From the NCBI GenBank assembly GCA_019722365.1, contig JADFUC010001759.1:496001-560000 (forward strand): 64,000 bases of DNA, written 5' to 3'. Below are positions 48,225 to 61,046 of the stretch, in pieces (the stretch's first letter is position 1; every line of letters begins with the position of its first letter). The translations under genes were made by a program, and so were the position numbers. Below the pieces are notes generated by a model. The model made no database searches. It had not been told where the DNA came from and saw only the letters and a list, made by a program, of their open reading frames with translations. The stretch is from Lithospermum erythrorhizon (taxonomy: Eukaryota > Streptophyta > Magnoliopsida > Boraginales > Boraginaceae).

Positions 48225-51200
48225 GTCAATGAAATCAATGACTCCTCTTCCGGTATTCCTCACAGATATTCTTTCAGCAGTGTCCGTTCACCTTAAATGT
48301 ATTTCTGTTGTCGATTTTCAACCCAACTGACTCCATGAAACAACTTTGTTTTACTACGAATGGACCACTCCATATTGACTTTAACTTGCGGAAACAAGCG
48401 GAGGCATAAAATTGAATAACAAAACTTTCATACTGGCTCAATGTGTTTCTGGGTATTAAACTATCATGGTAAAATTTGGTCTACTACTCATAAAGATCTA
48501 GCGTTCATAAGCATCTAGTCTGACTCATCGAAGCTCATTCGGTTAGACTTCCTCTCTGACCAGTATTCATATCAAAATTAAACTTCCTAATTTCCCCGAA
48601 TGGCCTTATGTTTAACTCCTTTGGCAAGTGTGAAGCTTTACCATAAAACTAGTTTGTAAGGACTAGTGCAGTGGATGTCTTTATATCTTGTTCACCATGA
48701 TCCCACTTGATGCGTCATTCAGCTAAGGACCAATCATTCCTTGTTGGGTTCACTTTGTCTTCTCGAGAATATCCTTGATTTAATGCATTTGCTAGTTCCA
48801 CCGGTCGATGCACGTAGGTGATAAGCTAAAGCAGCATGTGAAGTAACTGATATATTTCTTAAAAGCGGCAGACAAAGAAAATTACAAAAATGTTGCCCCA
48901 TCCACAGATTAAAACTCTTGAGTTGAACAGAAAATATAGAGTGTCTTTCAAAAACTTGATTACCACTTTATTATCATTAGTTCTAGTGGCAATTGCCTCT
49001 ATCCATTTAGACACATAATCAACAACAAAAGAATATATTTAAAACCCTGTGAGGAATTTGGGAAGGACCGGCCAAAATTGATTCCCGTACATCAAATAAC
49101 TCAACTACGAGATTATTTGTCAATGGCATCTCATTTCTCTTACCAGAAGGTTACCTACTCTCGGCATTTATGGCATCTAGTGCGGAAAGATAGCGTGACC
49201 ATACACTTGATTTATTATTTTCACAGCGGACATGAGATAAGAAATCGATGTTTAAGCCCAGATTTGAATAAGCGGTCGAATTCAGATTGATTAGATTTTG
49301 CCTCTTCCTCGCGAAAATAATCAAACAATTCCCAATCATGGTCCTTTAGCGGTTAGTTCCATAATATATAAAAAAAACCTCCGGATATTTGAGATCTTTC
49401 TGCTGAATAAGATCACCGATTCAGCCCGGCAGTTCATTAGATATCTTACAACTAGAATCCCTCCTTTTTTCACGATCCGGTTCCTCCACCGCATGAACCC
49501 GGTTTGAAGTAATAACGAAAGCCTTTTTCTTACCTCCAATGACCTCCGCAATTGATGCGCCCAGCGATGATTCAAGATGCTTTCTCCCTAAAGCCGAGGA
49601 GCAACGTCGTCGGATAATCTGATTAGGGCAGTGTTTGAAAAGGTATGGATCCTCCCAGTAGAAGTATCTCACCTTCGATAAGAATTGCTTATTTTCCTGT
49701 GAACTTAAATCAGGGAGAATGATACCCGAAGCAAGAAAATTCACAATATCAGCCGAACGACTCATCTCACGTACGAAGTATAGAGTTGTTCATGTAGTAA
49801 ACTTTCATTATGTTGTAAATTCCCATACAGCAACATCATTAGGACTATCTACCTCGAGCAACCTAGACAAATGATCAGCCACATTATTCTCACCCTTTTT
49901 ATCCTTGATTATAAGATCAAACTCTTATGAAAGTGCATCTAATTAATCGGGGTTTGCATATTTCTTGGTTAAAGAGTAATGTAGAATGATCAGTATAAAC
50001 AATCACTTGTGAACCAAGTAGATAGAGCGGAACTTCTCTAAAAGAAATGACCTGGTGCAAGTAATTCTTTTTAGTTGTAGTGTAATTTAATTGCATCGTT
50101 CAAAGGTTCTGGCATAATGAATTACCACAGTCAAGTTAGCGACGCTTTTGTCCTAACGCTCCGAAAGCATAATCGGAAGCATCACGCATCAACTCAAATG
50201 GAAGTGACCAATTTGGTGCAACGAGAATGGGAAGCGTTGGTCCTTCTCCTTTAACAAACAATTCATGCGATCTGACTAAACTCGAATTTAACATCTTTTG
50301 CTTGATAGATCGAAAAGGGGTTTCACAGACTTTTGAAAAACTTTTATGAACCTTCACAAAACCAACGTACCCTAAGAAACTTTCTTGTATCCCTTAATAA
50401 GAGTTAGGTGGTGGAAGTTTGATATAACATCTATCTTAGCTTTAAGTAACCTCTATGCTTTTTAGAAGTAATATATGTCCTAAATGCAGTTACCTTAACC
50501 ATAAAATGAGAAGCACTTTTCCCTGACTTAAAAGTTAAATTGGTCACCAACATAGCGTTTGAGAACCACATTAGAATGCTCAGGCAATTTTCAAATGACT
50601 CTCCAAAGCTAGAAAGTCATCAATACCTGATAAACTTCTCAATCATATAAGAAGATGGATAACGTAAATCATTACATAAACCTCGGGGCGTCATCCCGGT
50701 ATGCAAGGTTCCAAAAAGGACAAGTAGTCTTCGCGATTCTCTAGAGCTATAGTATAGAAAACACGGATAAACCATCTAAAAAAATAATCTGGCGTGGCGC
50801 ACTTGACCTGCAGTTTGGAGATAATGAAAGGTAGGAAAATTAGCCTTTTTAATGCTGATATTTAATTTTTAGAAAATCAATGACCATTCTAGGCCAAAGG
50901 TAACTATCACGGTTTAAGCTTTAAGCTCATTCTTATCATTTAAGACTACAGTGATACCAGACTTTTTGGGGACTAAATGCGCGAGACTGGCGATTACTAT
51001 GGAGATAGGATAAATAATAAAATCGGCCCCCAAGTACCTCGGTCGTACTACCTCTTTCAAATTTGGATTTAGCCTCCTTTGAGTATCTCTTGCGGGCTTA
51101 GCGTTATCCTCAGTTTATGCAGCTGGCAATTTGGACTAATCCCTTGATATCGTGAGTCAACTACATAAGCTTGAACATTGTCATGAGCACACCGTCAAAC

Positions 51201-51640
51201 TCTCTTCACAGCCAACTTAGATAAATCGTAAAAATAACAAATTTGGAAGTATTTCATTAGTACGAGATAAATAAATTTCAGATGGGGTGGTAAGGGCTTA
51301 AGCTCCATCTTAGGTGGTGAAATCACAGACAGAATAATTTTAGAATTAAAATTGCCTAAAAAATCTAACATGGAATTTTCAAGAATGATAATAGGAGTTT
51401 TATCCATGCCTACCTTATGCATCATTACTTCCATCCTCATCTTTGTGTCAAGGCAGGCTAATTCTAACTTATCCCTTTTTATCAACCATGAATCTTTGGA
51501 GAAAATCTGTTGAGCAACTCGCCGATACTGAACCTGGTATTTGAATTTCAGCAATGTAGGGCATAAAGGATTTAAACACAGGGAATTCAATAGTTTGATC
51601 AAGCACATACATAGTTTAACTCCCATTTTACACATCAATT
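48225..51640 (-). pseudogene. Athila-type gypsy pol remnant
   Basis: Minus-strand order. A linker/protease-end word 'ELKPLPPHLKFIYL' (51195-51310) is typical of Athila. RT has 'GIIYPIS' and 'VPKKSGITVV' (50940-51040), a worn catalytic 'GIDDF' for Y/F-x-D-D near 50610, and 'KLPPPNSY' (about 50405). RNase H has 'NWSLPFELMRDASDYAFGAL' (50150-50215). The integrase zinc-finger part has 'ADIVNFLASG' and 'CPNQIIRRRC' (49610-49750). The integrase core has 'VVDYVSKWIEAIATRTNDNK' (48970-49035), and near the end 'KVNGH' (48280-48300). Domain order RT, RNase H, integrase is gypsy. Frameshifts and stops occur throughout. Confidence 0.8.
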
Positions 51641-52558
51641 ACTGATCACAGTGGTAGCCATAAATAGCCTTCCCAAAGAGGCTGAGGAGATTAATGAGAG
51701 GACGGGGTGGTGTTCCGTACAGGAACCCGCAATCTCTGAGGGACAATCGGTTTATCAATTTGCACCAAAACATCCTCTACTATACCCTAGGATATTTTAG
51801 TGAAACGTCATTCTGCTTGGGGTGCAGTAGTAGTTTTAATTCTTTAGTCCTATTTGCCAAGTACAAGTAAGAAAAAAGATTTATACTTGCTTTTCAAATC
51901 TAACATTGTCTTAACTTTTTGAAATCCCCAATACTAATATCAATCATAAAACTTCGGATCCTTGGTTTAGGTGGAAAGTCAATTTTAGTACAACATTAGC
52001 CATCTTCAAATAAGCCTTTTATTAGAACGTATTTCCTCTTAGAACTTCAAGTCCTTGAAGGCTTGTATAAGAGTGTTTTTGTCCATTAATAAAGATAAAT
52101 TATCATGAAATTTTGAAAGAATTTCATAGAGTTAGAAAGACTTATGAGTTTGCCGACGGGCCTCTTGGGGAAGGCAAACCCATGCTCCTCTGTTACTACT
52201 CTCATCTAGGAGTGGCTTCCCGTTTGCTTCTTAACTTCTTTTCATTTGCCCGATTGCTGTGGTGATACTTGTCTCCATAGGATCCCATATCCAAAGAAGT
52301 TTTTAATCCCTCACGATACATGTGCCTTTTTCTTTACTTTCTGGGTTTGGTAGGAAACTTGCGAGGTTAACTACATTTGAGCTTGACTGGCACTTATCCC
52401 AGACAACTTTCTTATTGCCAAAACTAAGTAGTAGTTTACATGTTATTTGGAATTACACATGATAGTCTATTCTCTCATCTTTAGGTGCCTCATTAGGTTT
52501 GTTAAACATTTGTCTTTGAGGCGACGCCGTTGTTAATACGTGCAGTTTTGGATTCTTC
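51641..52558 (-). other. Upstream pol/gag part of the Athila-type element
   Basis: Probably the region between gag and protease. I could not read a capsid or zinc-knuckle motif. It ends abruptly at the family-A LTR at 52559. Confidence 0.35.
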
Positions 52559-53522
52559 TGTTAGAATCTAGTATGAATTTAACCATTGATAAATATCAAT
52601 TCATACATCACAGGATATAATAATATAAATTATAAACATAATTATACATGTATGAATGTCCCGGAAGAGCGAATGAACCCCAAAACCACCGAAAAACAGC
52701 AACGTGAATGCCGTGATATCTCTCCAAAACTTGTTCCAGCACGAAATGATGTCCTCTAGATTGCACACCAAGAAAGCGATCCGAGCAGACTTGCTAGAGT
52801 TTGAAGATGAATAAAATTGGAAGAGATTCTCTTCTTCAAGGGAGAACTAGGTTTTGAAGAAGAGGAGGCTAAGGTTTTGTTTTGCTGTTGGCGATAAAAA
52901 AAAAGCATAATCACTCTTACCAAGTCTCTCAAATTTACTTATTCAGCAACTCGTTAACAATCGGTTTAACTTCGTTAACTTAATTAGACCGTTAGCAGTT
53001 CTAATTAAATAATGAGTTACTAGTAGAGTTGTTCTATTTTAATTAATATGAAGTCAATTAAAATACTAACGTCACTCTGAATAACTTTATTAAATCGATT
53101 TCAAGCCTTAATTGATCAGCTTTAAGTCTAACCAATTGATATTCATCAATATATATTTTAACAAATATATATGAATATTGAGAATACATCTACTCAATAT
53201 ACATGTCTACCGTTTAATTTCATTCATGATATTATTAGAATCATATCATTTCATGTGTGTGACATACAGAGCTCGAGATAATAGTAATTATATAATAATA
53301 GTGACCAATTACTATTATTATAACGATTAATAGTATTAAGATCTAGCAATCGCTCATAACCCCTTAAATTATCAGAACCGCACTAGTAATATACAGAACA
53401 CTAAGTGACGTTCCGTATTAAATTTAACTGACCCGGTAAATGAGTGATACACAATTTGCCGTTTCGGTCATGCATCTGATCATAGGGCCGGCCCGTATTG
53501 ATCAAGATCTAGAGGCCAACGT
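52559..53522 (-). repeat. 3' LTR of A-minus
   Basis: Plus-strand sequence starts TGTTAGAATCTAGTATGAATT and aligns with 13152-14156 up to the worn end AGGCCAACG at about 53522. The left flank is TCTTC; no partner duplication can be tested because the other end is hidden by the nest. Confidence 0.7.
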
Positions 53523-53999
53523 GATCAAACTTGATCACTAATCAATCACCATGTTAGTGTGCTAGTGCTTTATGCATGTACCAACTATGGCATCCCAACG
53601 AGGCGCTTTTAGGCATATATGTTTACAGGCAGAGGTGTAATCCAACAATTCATGTTGCCTATCTAGAAAACATAGTTAAACCTAAATTTAACTTGCTGCT
53701 CATCGAGGATACATTACATGTATACTATATGTAAATTTTAAACATATAGACATAGCAAACAAATATACTAGAATAGAAGAAGCAATAATATTTCAATATT
53801 TGTTCACATAACTTACAATAGATACATAAACTCAGCTTAACTGCTTGGCTACTTGACATGCATCTAAGACCTGTTATTCATCTTCATCTTTGCATTGAAA
53901 GTTTGGTAAAGGGCTCGGCAGTTGGCCTGTTGCTACACCATTGTCTCTTCTGATAACATATATCTCTAATTAGGTGATACTTTGGAAATGCGTGCTTAG

Positions 54000-55330
54000 T
54001 TTGAGTGCTCGAGGTTTCTTAATATTCTCCTTTGATATTAATCACAAGCAATAAATTCCCTGATGCTAAACTACAAGCTCGATCACGAATTTCTTAATCG
54101 ACATGCTTTGGGGCTTCGGGGCCACTTTCGGATGCAATGGTAGAATGGCAACTGATGCCTGCTTGGAACTCCTCTGAATCTGCTCCTTGTTGAGACAAAA
54201 TACATACCCGGACTAAGGCGATAGTCGTCTTTGTGATTTGAAAACTAGCATCCGTGTTACCCGGTAATTACTAACTTTCGTCATGTCCACCGTATACTGA
54301 GCAGCATCTTTAGTTCTTGTCAAACCGCCCGAGATCTTGTTCCAGCTGCGATCGATTGGCTTTCACGAGATTGGCTTGGTATCTCTTGTTTATGATTCAT
54401 GGACACATGGGTCTATTAGTGCATAACATGGCATACATAGTGGGTTCTCTTGACATAAGATGCGTCCTTCATTTGTTCATCTCGGCACTAGTAATTAGGA
54501 CAGTCTTCCTGTAAGATTCAGACTCTAAAATTGTCACAATAAGGGAGATTACCCTTCTTGGAATTACTCAAGTTAAGGACAGTACTTATTCACATAGGTA
54601 TCTTGACAAAGTCCAATTAGCTATACGGCCCGATCTCGATGGATGCTTTTATTCCAATTATATATTGCTTTGCCTAAGTCCTTCATTGAGAAACATTTAC
54701 ATCCGATCCTTGACTTTGATTTATTAGCTACGTTGAGCAATGATAAGTATGTCATCGACACCAGACCTGAATGATACATAACTCGCTACCTTCTTGTATA
54801 CTAGATTGTTCTTCCTTTCTTGACAAACCAAAATCTTTGATTGATTCATCAAAGCGTAGATTCCCATTTGCGGATGCGACACATGCAATGGACGCTGCGA
54901 CTTGCGTACCTTCTTAGGTCCTTGAGGACATGTAAGCTTCGGAGGTTGCCATATACACATCCTCCTCTAAATTTCCGGTGATTCGGGAGAAGTAGTCTTT
55001 ACATCCATTTGCCATATTTCATAGTCTTGAAATGCAACTATGGCTAAGTTTATCCGGATGGACTTAGCGTAGCCAGCATTAAGGTAACTTTACCGTCATA
55101 GTCCACGCCGTGAGATTGTTTTTGGAAACCTTTCACTACAAGTCTAGTTTTGAAAAGCATCGGCGTTTCCGTCTTTATCATGTTTCTTTAAATACCCATT
55201 TACATTCAATAGGGTGTTGAACCCCATTTGGTAAATCCAACAAGGACGAACGCGTTACGGTACATAGAATCCATCTGATTGCGTGGCTGTTGCCGTTATC
55301 GAAGCATCACTTGCTATTTATAAACTAACA
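54000..55330 (-). pseudogene. Reverse transcriptase and RNase H remnant of A-minus
   Basis: The frame 54724-54960 (minus) reads 'PPKLTCPQGPKKVRKSQRPL', then 'MNQSKILVCQERKN' and 'GVDDILII'. This matches the copia RT run 'GF..P.....VCKL..S.YGLKQA...W...FD..I...GF' ending in the catalytic 'YVDDILLI'. V-D-D at 54751-54759 is kept but the preceding Tyr is Gly. Upstream, near 55140-55250, 'KKKHDKDGN'-type residues mark the RT fingers. Toward 54000 the sequence should be RNase H, but only short traces remain. Confidence 0.72.
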
Positions 55331-55739
55331 TAAAGAAGTAGGCGATCACTGTGATGAAGGCTGCCGTACGGCACTGCGGTTGCGTGGCGATCTGTTGGAT
55401 CTCTAAGGGTTGGTTATGCCGAACTTTCTGTGGATCGAAGCTAGGTCTTTGCTTATGAAAGAAAATTGCAATTCTTACGGTGTGTCGGATGCCTCGGCGT
55501 TCAGATATATCGAAATTGACTTCATCGGCTTGAGCTTCATCAAGATGAACACCTACCTAGTCATTCTAGACGGATATTCCTTTTCAAGGAGCGGCTCTAT
55601 TTTAGCAATGAAGATTTTGTTAAATGCTTTGGGTAGAAAGTAGTAACCAAGCTGTTTCCTTTGGATATCTTATGAAATAGCATTTATTAGATTTGAGCAA
55701 GTTTATCCTTTGTTAATTTCTTAACATAAAACACCACAA

Positions 55740-56420
55740 CTTGAATCATGAAAGGAAACTTAATTTGGAGTATCTTCCCGAACGCAGTTCATGGGAGTTT
55801 TCTCTATTGACTTTTTGTTGGACATCACATTTTAAGGTAAGTGTTGAGCTTAAATTATATACGAAATTGCTTGAAGTAGATCGAATAGGCTCATATAGGT
55901 CGAACCATATCAGAAGGTTAGATTTCTCCTTTAAGCCTTTACCGTTATCTTTGTGGCGTTCACAGTGGGCGAGTTGTGAAATAATACAGCTCTCTAAGAT
56001 GAGTAAATGAACTTCAAATATTCCCCACCTCATGAGACCGATTTTTGTCTTATTCGATTGGTTTGTACTTCGTTTTGGAACTCCTTGAATTTCTCCGAAG
56101 GACTCGTGTTTGTGTTTATTAATTCGCTGGCCTCTCTTTATGTCATTAGTAAATATATTAGTATTATAACCTCCTCTTGCCGAGATGTGTTCTATACATC
56201 GGTGTATGATCTGATAAATAAAACGCCTTTCATTTACAAGAACAGTGAAGGTGTCATTTTGCCAGAAGGCAAGACTTCGCACTGCTCGTATGATTCATAA
56301 TCAGCCTTCAAGTATTCCACGAGATTGGGAGTTTCACCAGATTCGGTTCTCGTTAATATGACTCAATACCTGCTGATGTCATAGGCATGTTGGTTTAAGT
56401 CATTGACTTCATTCAGTTTA
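55740..56420 (-). pseudogene. Integrase remnant of A-minus
   Basis: The minus-strand frame 55746-56282 contains 'HKHESFGEIQGVPK', a shifted form of 'HKHESFEKFKEFQNE' seen in A-plus, and 'CIISQLAHCERHKDNGK', matching 'CGIVSQLTPRERHKDN' of A-plus. The 178-codon length is unusual for this window but mixes true and shifted frames, so it is not an intact integrase. Both copies share 'ERHKDN' where the autonomous pattern has 'GTPQ.NG', showing that the change is older than the split of the two copies or arose in a common source. Confidence 0.65.
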
Positions 56421-56819
56421 AGTTTATGTTATACGACTCGGTAATCGTGTCTAAAGCGAATAGACCATTTTGAAGGGAGGCGGTACCAAATACTTACCCT
56501 ATTCTACGTGATCCTAAAATTCATTGGGATCTATTGAAATGAAAATCCATCGCTATTTTAAAAGCGAGCGAAATAATATTCACCCCGCCGTGCATGTACA
56601 TGGTAAACCGGTGATAAGTTCAAAGAAAAAGCAAGGCCCGTGGGCAAATTTGAGCGATGGATCTCTTGTAAGGGCCGCGGCCTTGGCGCCGTTCCCCACA
56701 CGTAAAGATCCATTTAAGCCTTCGAGTCTTCTACTTGACCGTTTCCTACATAATATGACAAATATGAGAACCCTGACCCGGTGTGGCGCTTTCACAGTAG
56801 AATAGAAGTTGTCTGAGCT

Positions 56820-57640
56820 TGATAACATACATTACATAAATTTGAGTGGTGTGAGACCATTCTTCCTATCATGCAATGAACTCTGAGGTCATTCCCGGTG
56901 ACCTAGGTTTCACTTAATGACATTTGTCGTCATTCACACAGTGCTCCGCACTTTCAGCTAGGGATTACTCGAACCACCCAGCACTTTGCCGGTAAACTTC
57001 TTAACTTCTTAGAATTTACAGTTTGTTTTGGACCACCCAAGCAGAAGGAAGTAAGTTTTAGTCTCTTAACAGGGTTAGTCTCGGCGTTCGTGATCATCTT
57101 ATGTATGGTTCGTTTAGAGATAACTCAAACATGTGCATATTGAGGTTCATGATAAAGCTGAGAGAACTTGTTTGGAAAGACTTGAGGATGAGATCCATGA
57201 GTTCTTGGCAGACAGTAGTGATCGAGGCGTTGAGTCGTCGACCAAGCCAATCATTTAATGATATGAGGGCTTGCGGCTGTCCGTTCCCGAGCTTGCTGTC
57301 CGCAACCTGAGGCGATGTCGTATCTCTCGTTGCTTCCTTTCGAATAATAATTCTCAAGTTGCCGGTATATGTCATATCTTTGCCACCTTTTCATGAATAC
57401 GGAAGAAGGTTCCCCGTGGCAAAGCATGAGACATTGGACGCTCCACAGAAGCATCAGACTTGTGCTTTGAGGATCCCTTTTTCCCGATGGGAGGTACTAT
57501 GGGTAGGTTTTGGAGGAACCTTATTGTTGACACGTATTCGATGCTGATTACCGAGTTTCGAGACCGCTCGGTAAAATTCGAGTTATTAAAACGCACTTTC
57601 GGGTATAGTGGTGGTAGCCATATCAATTCTACAAGAATAA
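56820..57640 (-). pseudogene. gag remnant of A-minus
   Basis: On the minus strand 'MNLNMHMFELSLNEPYIR' (near 57094-57150) equals 'MNFNMHKFELSLNELHKM' of A-plus. The N-terminal stretch around 57372-57626 includes 'SSKHKSDASVERPMSHAL', matching 'PQKAQVRCRGCSMSHVT' of A-plus in nucleotide sequence. The frame is broken. Confidence 0.65.
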
Positions 57641-57893
57641 GTAAATAAAGACAACGAGAATCATTAAACTATCATGAAACACTTACAAATAAATTGTAAT
57701 ACTTGAACCTCATGGACTATATATTATTATCGAGAGACTATTATACTTGATTCAATGTGACCACTAAATGCATTTTGAATCCGAGTATAATAGTAGGTTA
57801 TCAACCAATTATGTAAAACGCTACACATAACTCTTGTGTGCTTTGGTGCCGTGGTACCCGACCACAGTCATTCTTAGCGCCGCGAGCCGTGGT

Positions 57894-58895
57894 TGTTGGA
57901 AATCAGTGAAATTGATTCAAGACATTATGCCATTCGCGACGGTGTATCGATTCATTTTACAGTTGGGTTAAATGTGATTGTCCGAACTTAGTGTTCAACT
58001 TAATGGTGGCATAAGCATTACTAGTGTGGGTTCTCATGACCGTTAAGGGGTTATGAGCGATTCTTTAGATGCTACTCATTAATCGTTACTAATAATAGTA
58101 ATTAGTCAATTATTATTATTATACAACTCTTATTATGCGAGCCTAGAAGGTCACACACATACGATGACGTTACATGCAGTTATATTTCATGTATGAAATT
58201 AAAGAAGCTGTATAATTGAGAAATGTATTTCTCGATTACAAGGGTCCCATCTTATATAAGAATATCGATTGAACAAATAGAGATCAATTAAATAGTTATT
58301 TGGTGGTTAAAAGTAATTTAGTATTTATCAATAACTTGAAAGATTATTGATATTGACTCATTACCCAATTAAGCTAATTAAATAGTTGATTAAATTAACA
58401 ACTCATTAGTGTGTAGCAGACTAATAGAGTTAAGGTAGAAACTAATACTTGAATTTGCTTATCGGGCTTGTTTAATCAGCCCTATATAAACTAAACTTTA
58501 GGAGTTTTCATGACATAACAATTAGAAAATAATTTTCATCAAAACCTAAAGTAGCCCCCCCCCTCTTGCCCGAAATTCTCCAAGAAGTTTTTAGGTGTTT
58601 TGGTTTTTGTTCATCTTGTTTACTATGCGTCGGTTCTTGGTTCAACACCTACGGTGTGGACCAGCTAGAGAGATATCATACGATCGATAATACAACAAGG
58701 AGCTGAAGGAAGTCAAATTCACGTTGTGAATTTGAAGCGTGTAGATTTTGATGGAATTTACTCCGTTGCGTTATGAAGTACTCCGTTAAATACATTGTAA
58801 TTATGTGTGATAAGTTTAATAATGTGAAAGTAAGCACTTTAAGATCCTTGGAATTATGGATTTGTATACTCATATATCCATAGAAGTTTCCATCA
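57894..58895 (+). repeat. LTR of copia element C (5' LTR)
   Basis: 1,002 bp from TGTTGGAAATCAGTG to GTTTCCATCA, directly followed by a primer site. Roughly the first 320 bp align with family-A LTRs (TTAAATGTGATT, TTAATCGTTACTAATAATAG, CCTAGAAGGTCACACACATA), while the remainder does not. Orientation is opposite to the A-minus element it interrupts. Confidence 0.7.
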
Positions 58896-58896
58896 G

Positions 58897-58910
58897 TGGC
58901 ATCATGAGCC
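58897..58910 (+). other. Primer binding site of element C
   Basis: TGGCATCATGAGCC begins one base after the LTR end and is close to TGGTATCAGAGCC. Confidence 0.6.
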
Positions 58911-61046
58911 AAATTAAAGTTGTTTTACATTATTTATTTTATGCTTGTGTTGTTTTTTATCAATTGTATTTGATTAATTCTTTTTCATATATGTAATTGA
59001 TAAATATATGATGAGAATAAATCACCATATTCTTGATTATTGATTTACACATGTTGTTATAAGTTTATGATGATGTATTATCATATTTTGTTAACATGGA
59101 TTTTGTTTCATAAATTAAAAGGATGGTTTAATTGGTTTTGTTTCAAAATAGTTTTAAACGTGTTTGGGCGTGTGAAAATTTTGTAAGAGTACAAAATAAT
59201 GTTTTGGAACCCAGATAGCACGTAGAAGATCTCCATTAAATTTCATATTTTTTGGATTTTTCTAAGTACCTCAAAACAATTTTCGATTTAAATTTGTTTT
59301 GAGTAATAATTAAATATAAAAACTTTATTTTAATGAAACGACGATCAGGATTTGTTCAAGAAAATTTTTTGAAGTTTAACTTATTCGAATTTCATAAATT
59401 TTGAAAAAATTTAAAAAAGCCCCAAAGCTTGATTTTACAAGCGAATTAAAATTAAATACGAAAATCGAGTTAAATAATAGTATTATTTACATAAACCGGC
59501 CGACCGACTTCCGGCGACCCTACGGGGAGCGTCCGGTGTCGGATCGGGCCGATTTTGGTACCAAAATGATAGACGGACAATGACCTACATGGCGGCGCCC
59601 GGCGTGTCGGCGGTCGGCCGTCGTAGGTCGTCGTCGGCGTCTCTTCGTGTCTTTTAATTTTGAAACCACAATTGAATTTATTAAACTGTTTGATTTCCTA
59701 AAATTATGGGACTAGTTATATTGATTTTTGTGAAGTTATCTGATACTTAAGATTCAAAAAAAAAAAAAAAAAATTTAATTTTTCGGTCGGCGGTGGGACC
59801 CGTGAATAGTAAATTTTTCTCGATGATATTATTTCGTAAAAATTTTTTAGCCGAATTTCATTTATAATTTAGAAGTGTTTGCCATGGAAGAATTTTATCT
59901 TTGAAATGGGTTAAATTGGAGAATTTAAGTCGTGGCGGAGAATTAACGAAACCCGAGCGGGACTCGGGGTTTTTTTTTAAAATATACATTCATACGTATC
60001 CTCCAGCGTCGTCAGCGTCCTTGACTTCATCTTCTTCTTTTCTTCATGATGGCGAGACCCCCGTGTGAGCAAAAACAAGATTTTCTCTTCCCCATTTCTT
60101 CACTTTATTGCATAAACATCCTGAAAGTTGGTTTGCTAAGACTTTTATCGCGCTTTCCCTCACGAATTTGAGGTAAGAATTGGAGTTTTATGGATTTTTC
60201 TTGGTTGACTTTGGTTGACTTTTTCCATAATTGAATTTTATGATAAATCTTGAACGGTTATGGGTTACGTGACGTATATATGTGATGAATTAGTGATTTA
60301 GAGATCGTTTGTGGACGTTATGGTCGAGTTGACTTTTGGGGTTTCAGTTGACTTTTTATGTGGATATTTTTATAAAACTTTAAAGGTGTAGGAGGTTACA
60401 TTGGGACCTTATTATAGTTGTTATGATGTTAAATTGGTGATTTAAAATTTATTAAAGGGTGTTATGTTGAAAAAGTGAAATTTCCAAGTTGAGTTATAAT
60501 TGATATTTCGGAGCATAGATTGTTAATTATGGACTTGATGATTAATTAGAATGACTTATAAGTTGATTTGTAGTGAGAAAGTGATAAGATGAAATTTAGC
60601 GAGGATCGGTGGGTTGTGTCGATGGGATTATATAATTCGATAGTTTATCGAATCAAGTTATACCGTTTAGAGATAGTTCTAAGAGTTGGTTATGTATCTT
60701 CTAGAGCGCCCGGTATATAGTAGTAGGTCTTGATTATACTTTCTGGGTGTTGTTGATCGTGGAAGAAATGATTACCTTAGAATTATCTTTCGCGAAAGGT
60801 TTCACTGTTAGCTAAGCGAGGTGAGTACTTATCTCACGGGTGTTACTTTACGTACTTACCTTGATTTGTGATATACATGTTATTGTGGTGTGATTATGTG
60901 AGAATGATGTACATGCCATTGTATTATGATTATGTGAGAATGATATACATGTAATTGTTGTGTTATGTGATTGTGTTTAAAGCAGGCGAAGATTGCTAGA
61001 GGTAAAGTAACGGCAGACTCCCCAACTATATTTACGGCGAATTCTA

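Larger units (their letters stand above)
38765..52558 (-). mobile_element. Athila-type Ty3/gypsy element, interrupted by D
   Basis: A minus-strand gypsy element whose pol lies at 48225-51640 and whose 3' untranslated part and LTR lie at 38765-43168. The 5-kb element D is inserted between them, close to the end of integrase. On the other side the element is cut at 52558 by the family-A LTR, so gag and the 5' LTR are missing here and may lie beyond the right edge. The assignment rests on Athila-like pol words and on the polypurine-tract neighbourhood. Confidence 0.65.
52559..57893 (-). mobile_element. A-minus: truncated family-A copia element
   Basis: A 3' LTR (52559-about 53522) followed, in reverse element order, by RNase H, RT, integrase, gag and the start of the leader, all on the minus strand. 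It then stops at 57893 where LTR C begins. The end of its leader and its 5' LTR are not in the window, as expected if C inserted into the leader. Compared with A-plus it keeps a better RT. Confidence 0.72.
57894..59773 (+). mobile_element. Element C: copia LTR, primer site and leader
   Basis: LTR 57894-58895, primer site 58897-58910, then a leader with a GC-rich block (59497-59640) and an 18-A run at 59756-59773 where the following gypsy LTR seems to begin. gag and pol are not in the window, presumably displaced to the right by element F. The leader shares the word TTGTTCAAGAAAATT with the family-A leader. Confidence 0.55.

Noticed and set aside
55746..56282. 178-codon frame as an intact integrase
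   Set aside because: Only parts are in the true integrase frame; the catalytic regions read out of frame or are altered, so it is a pseudogene segment.
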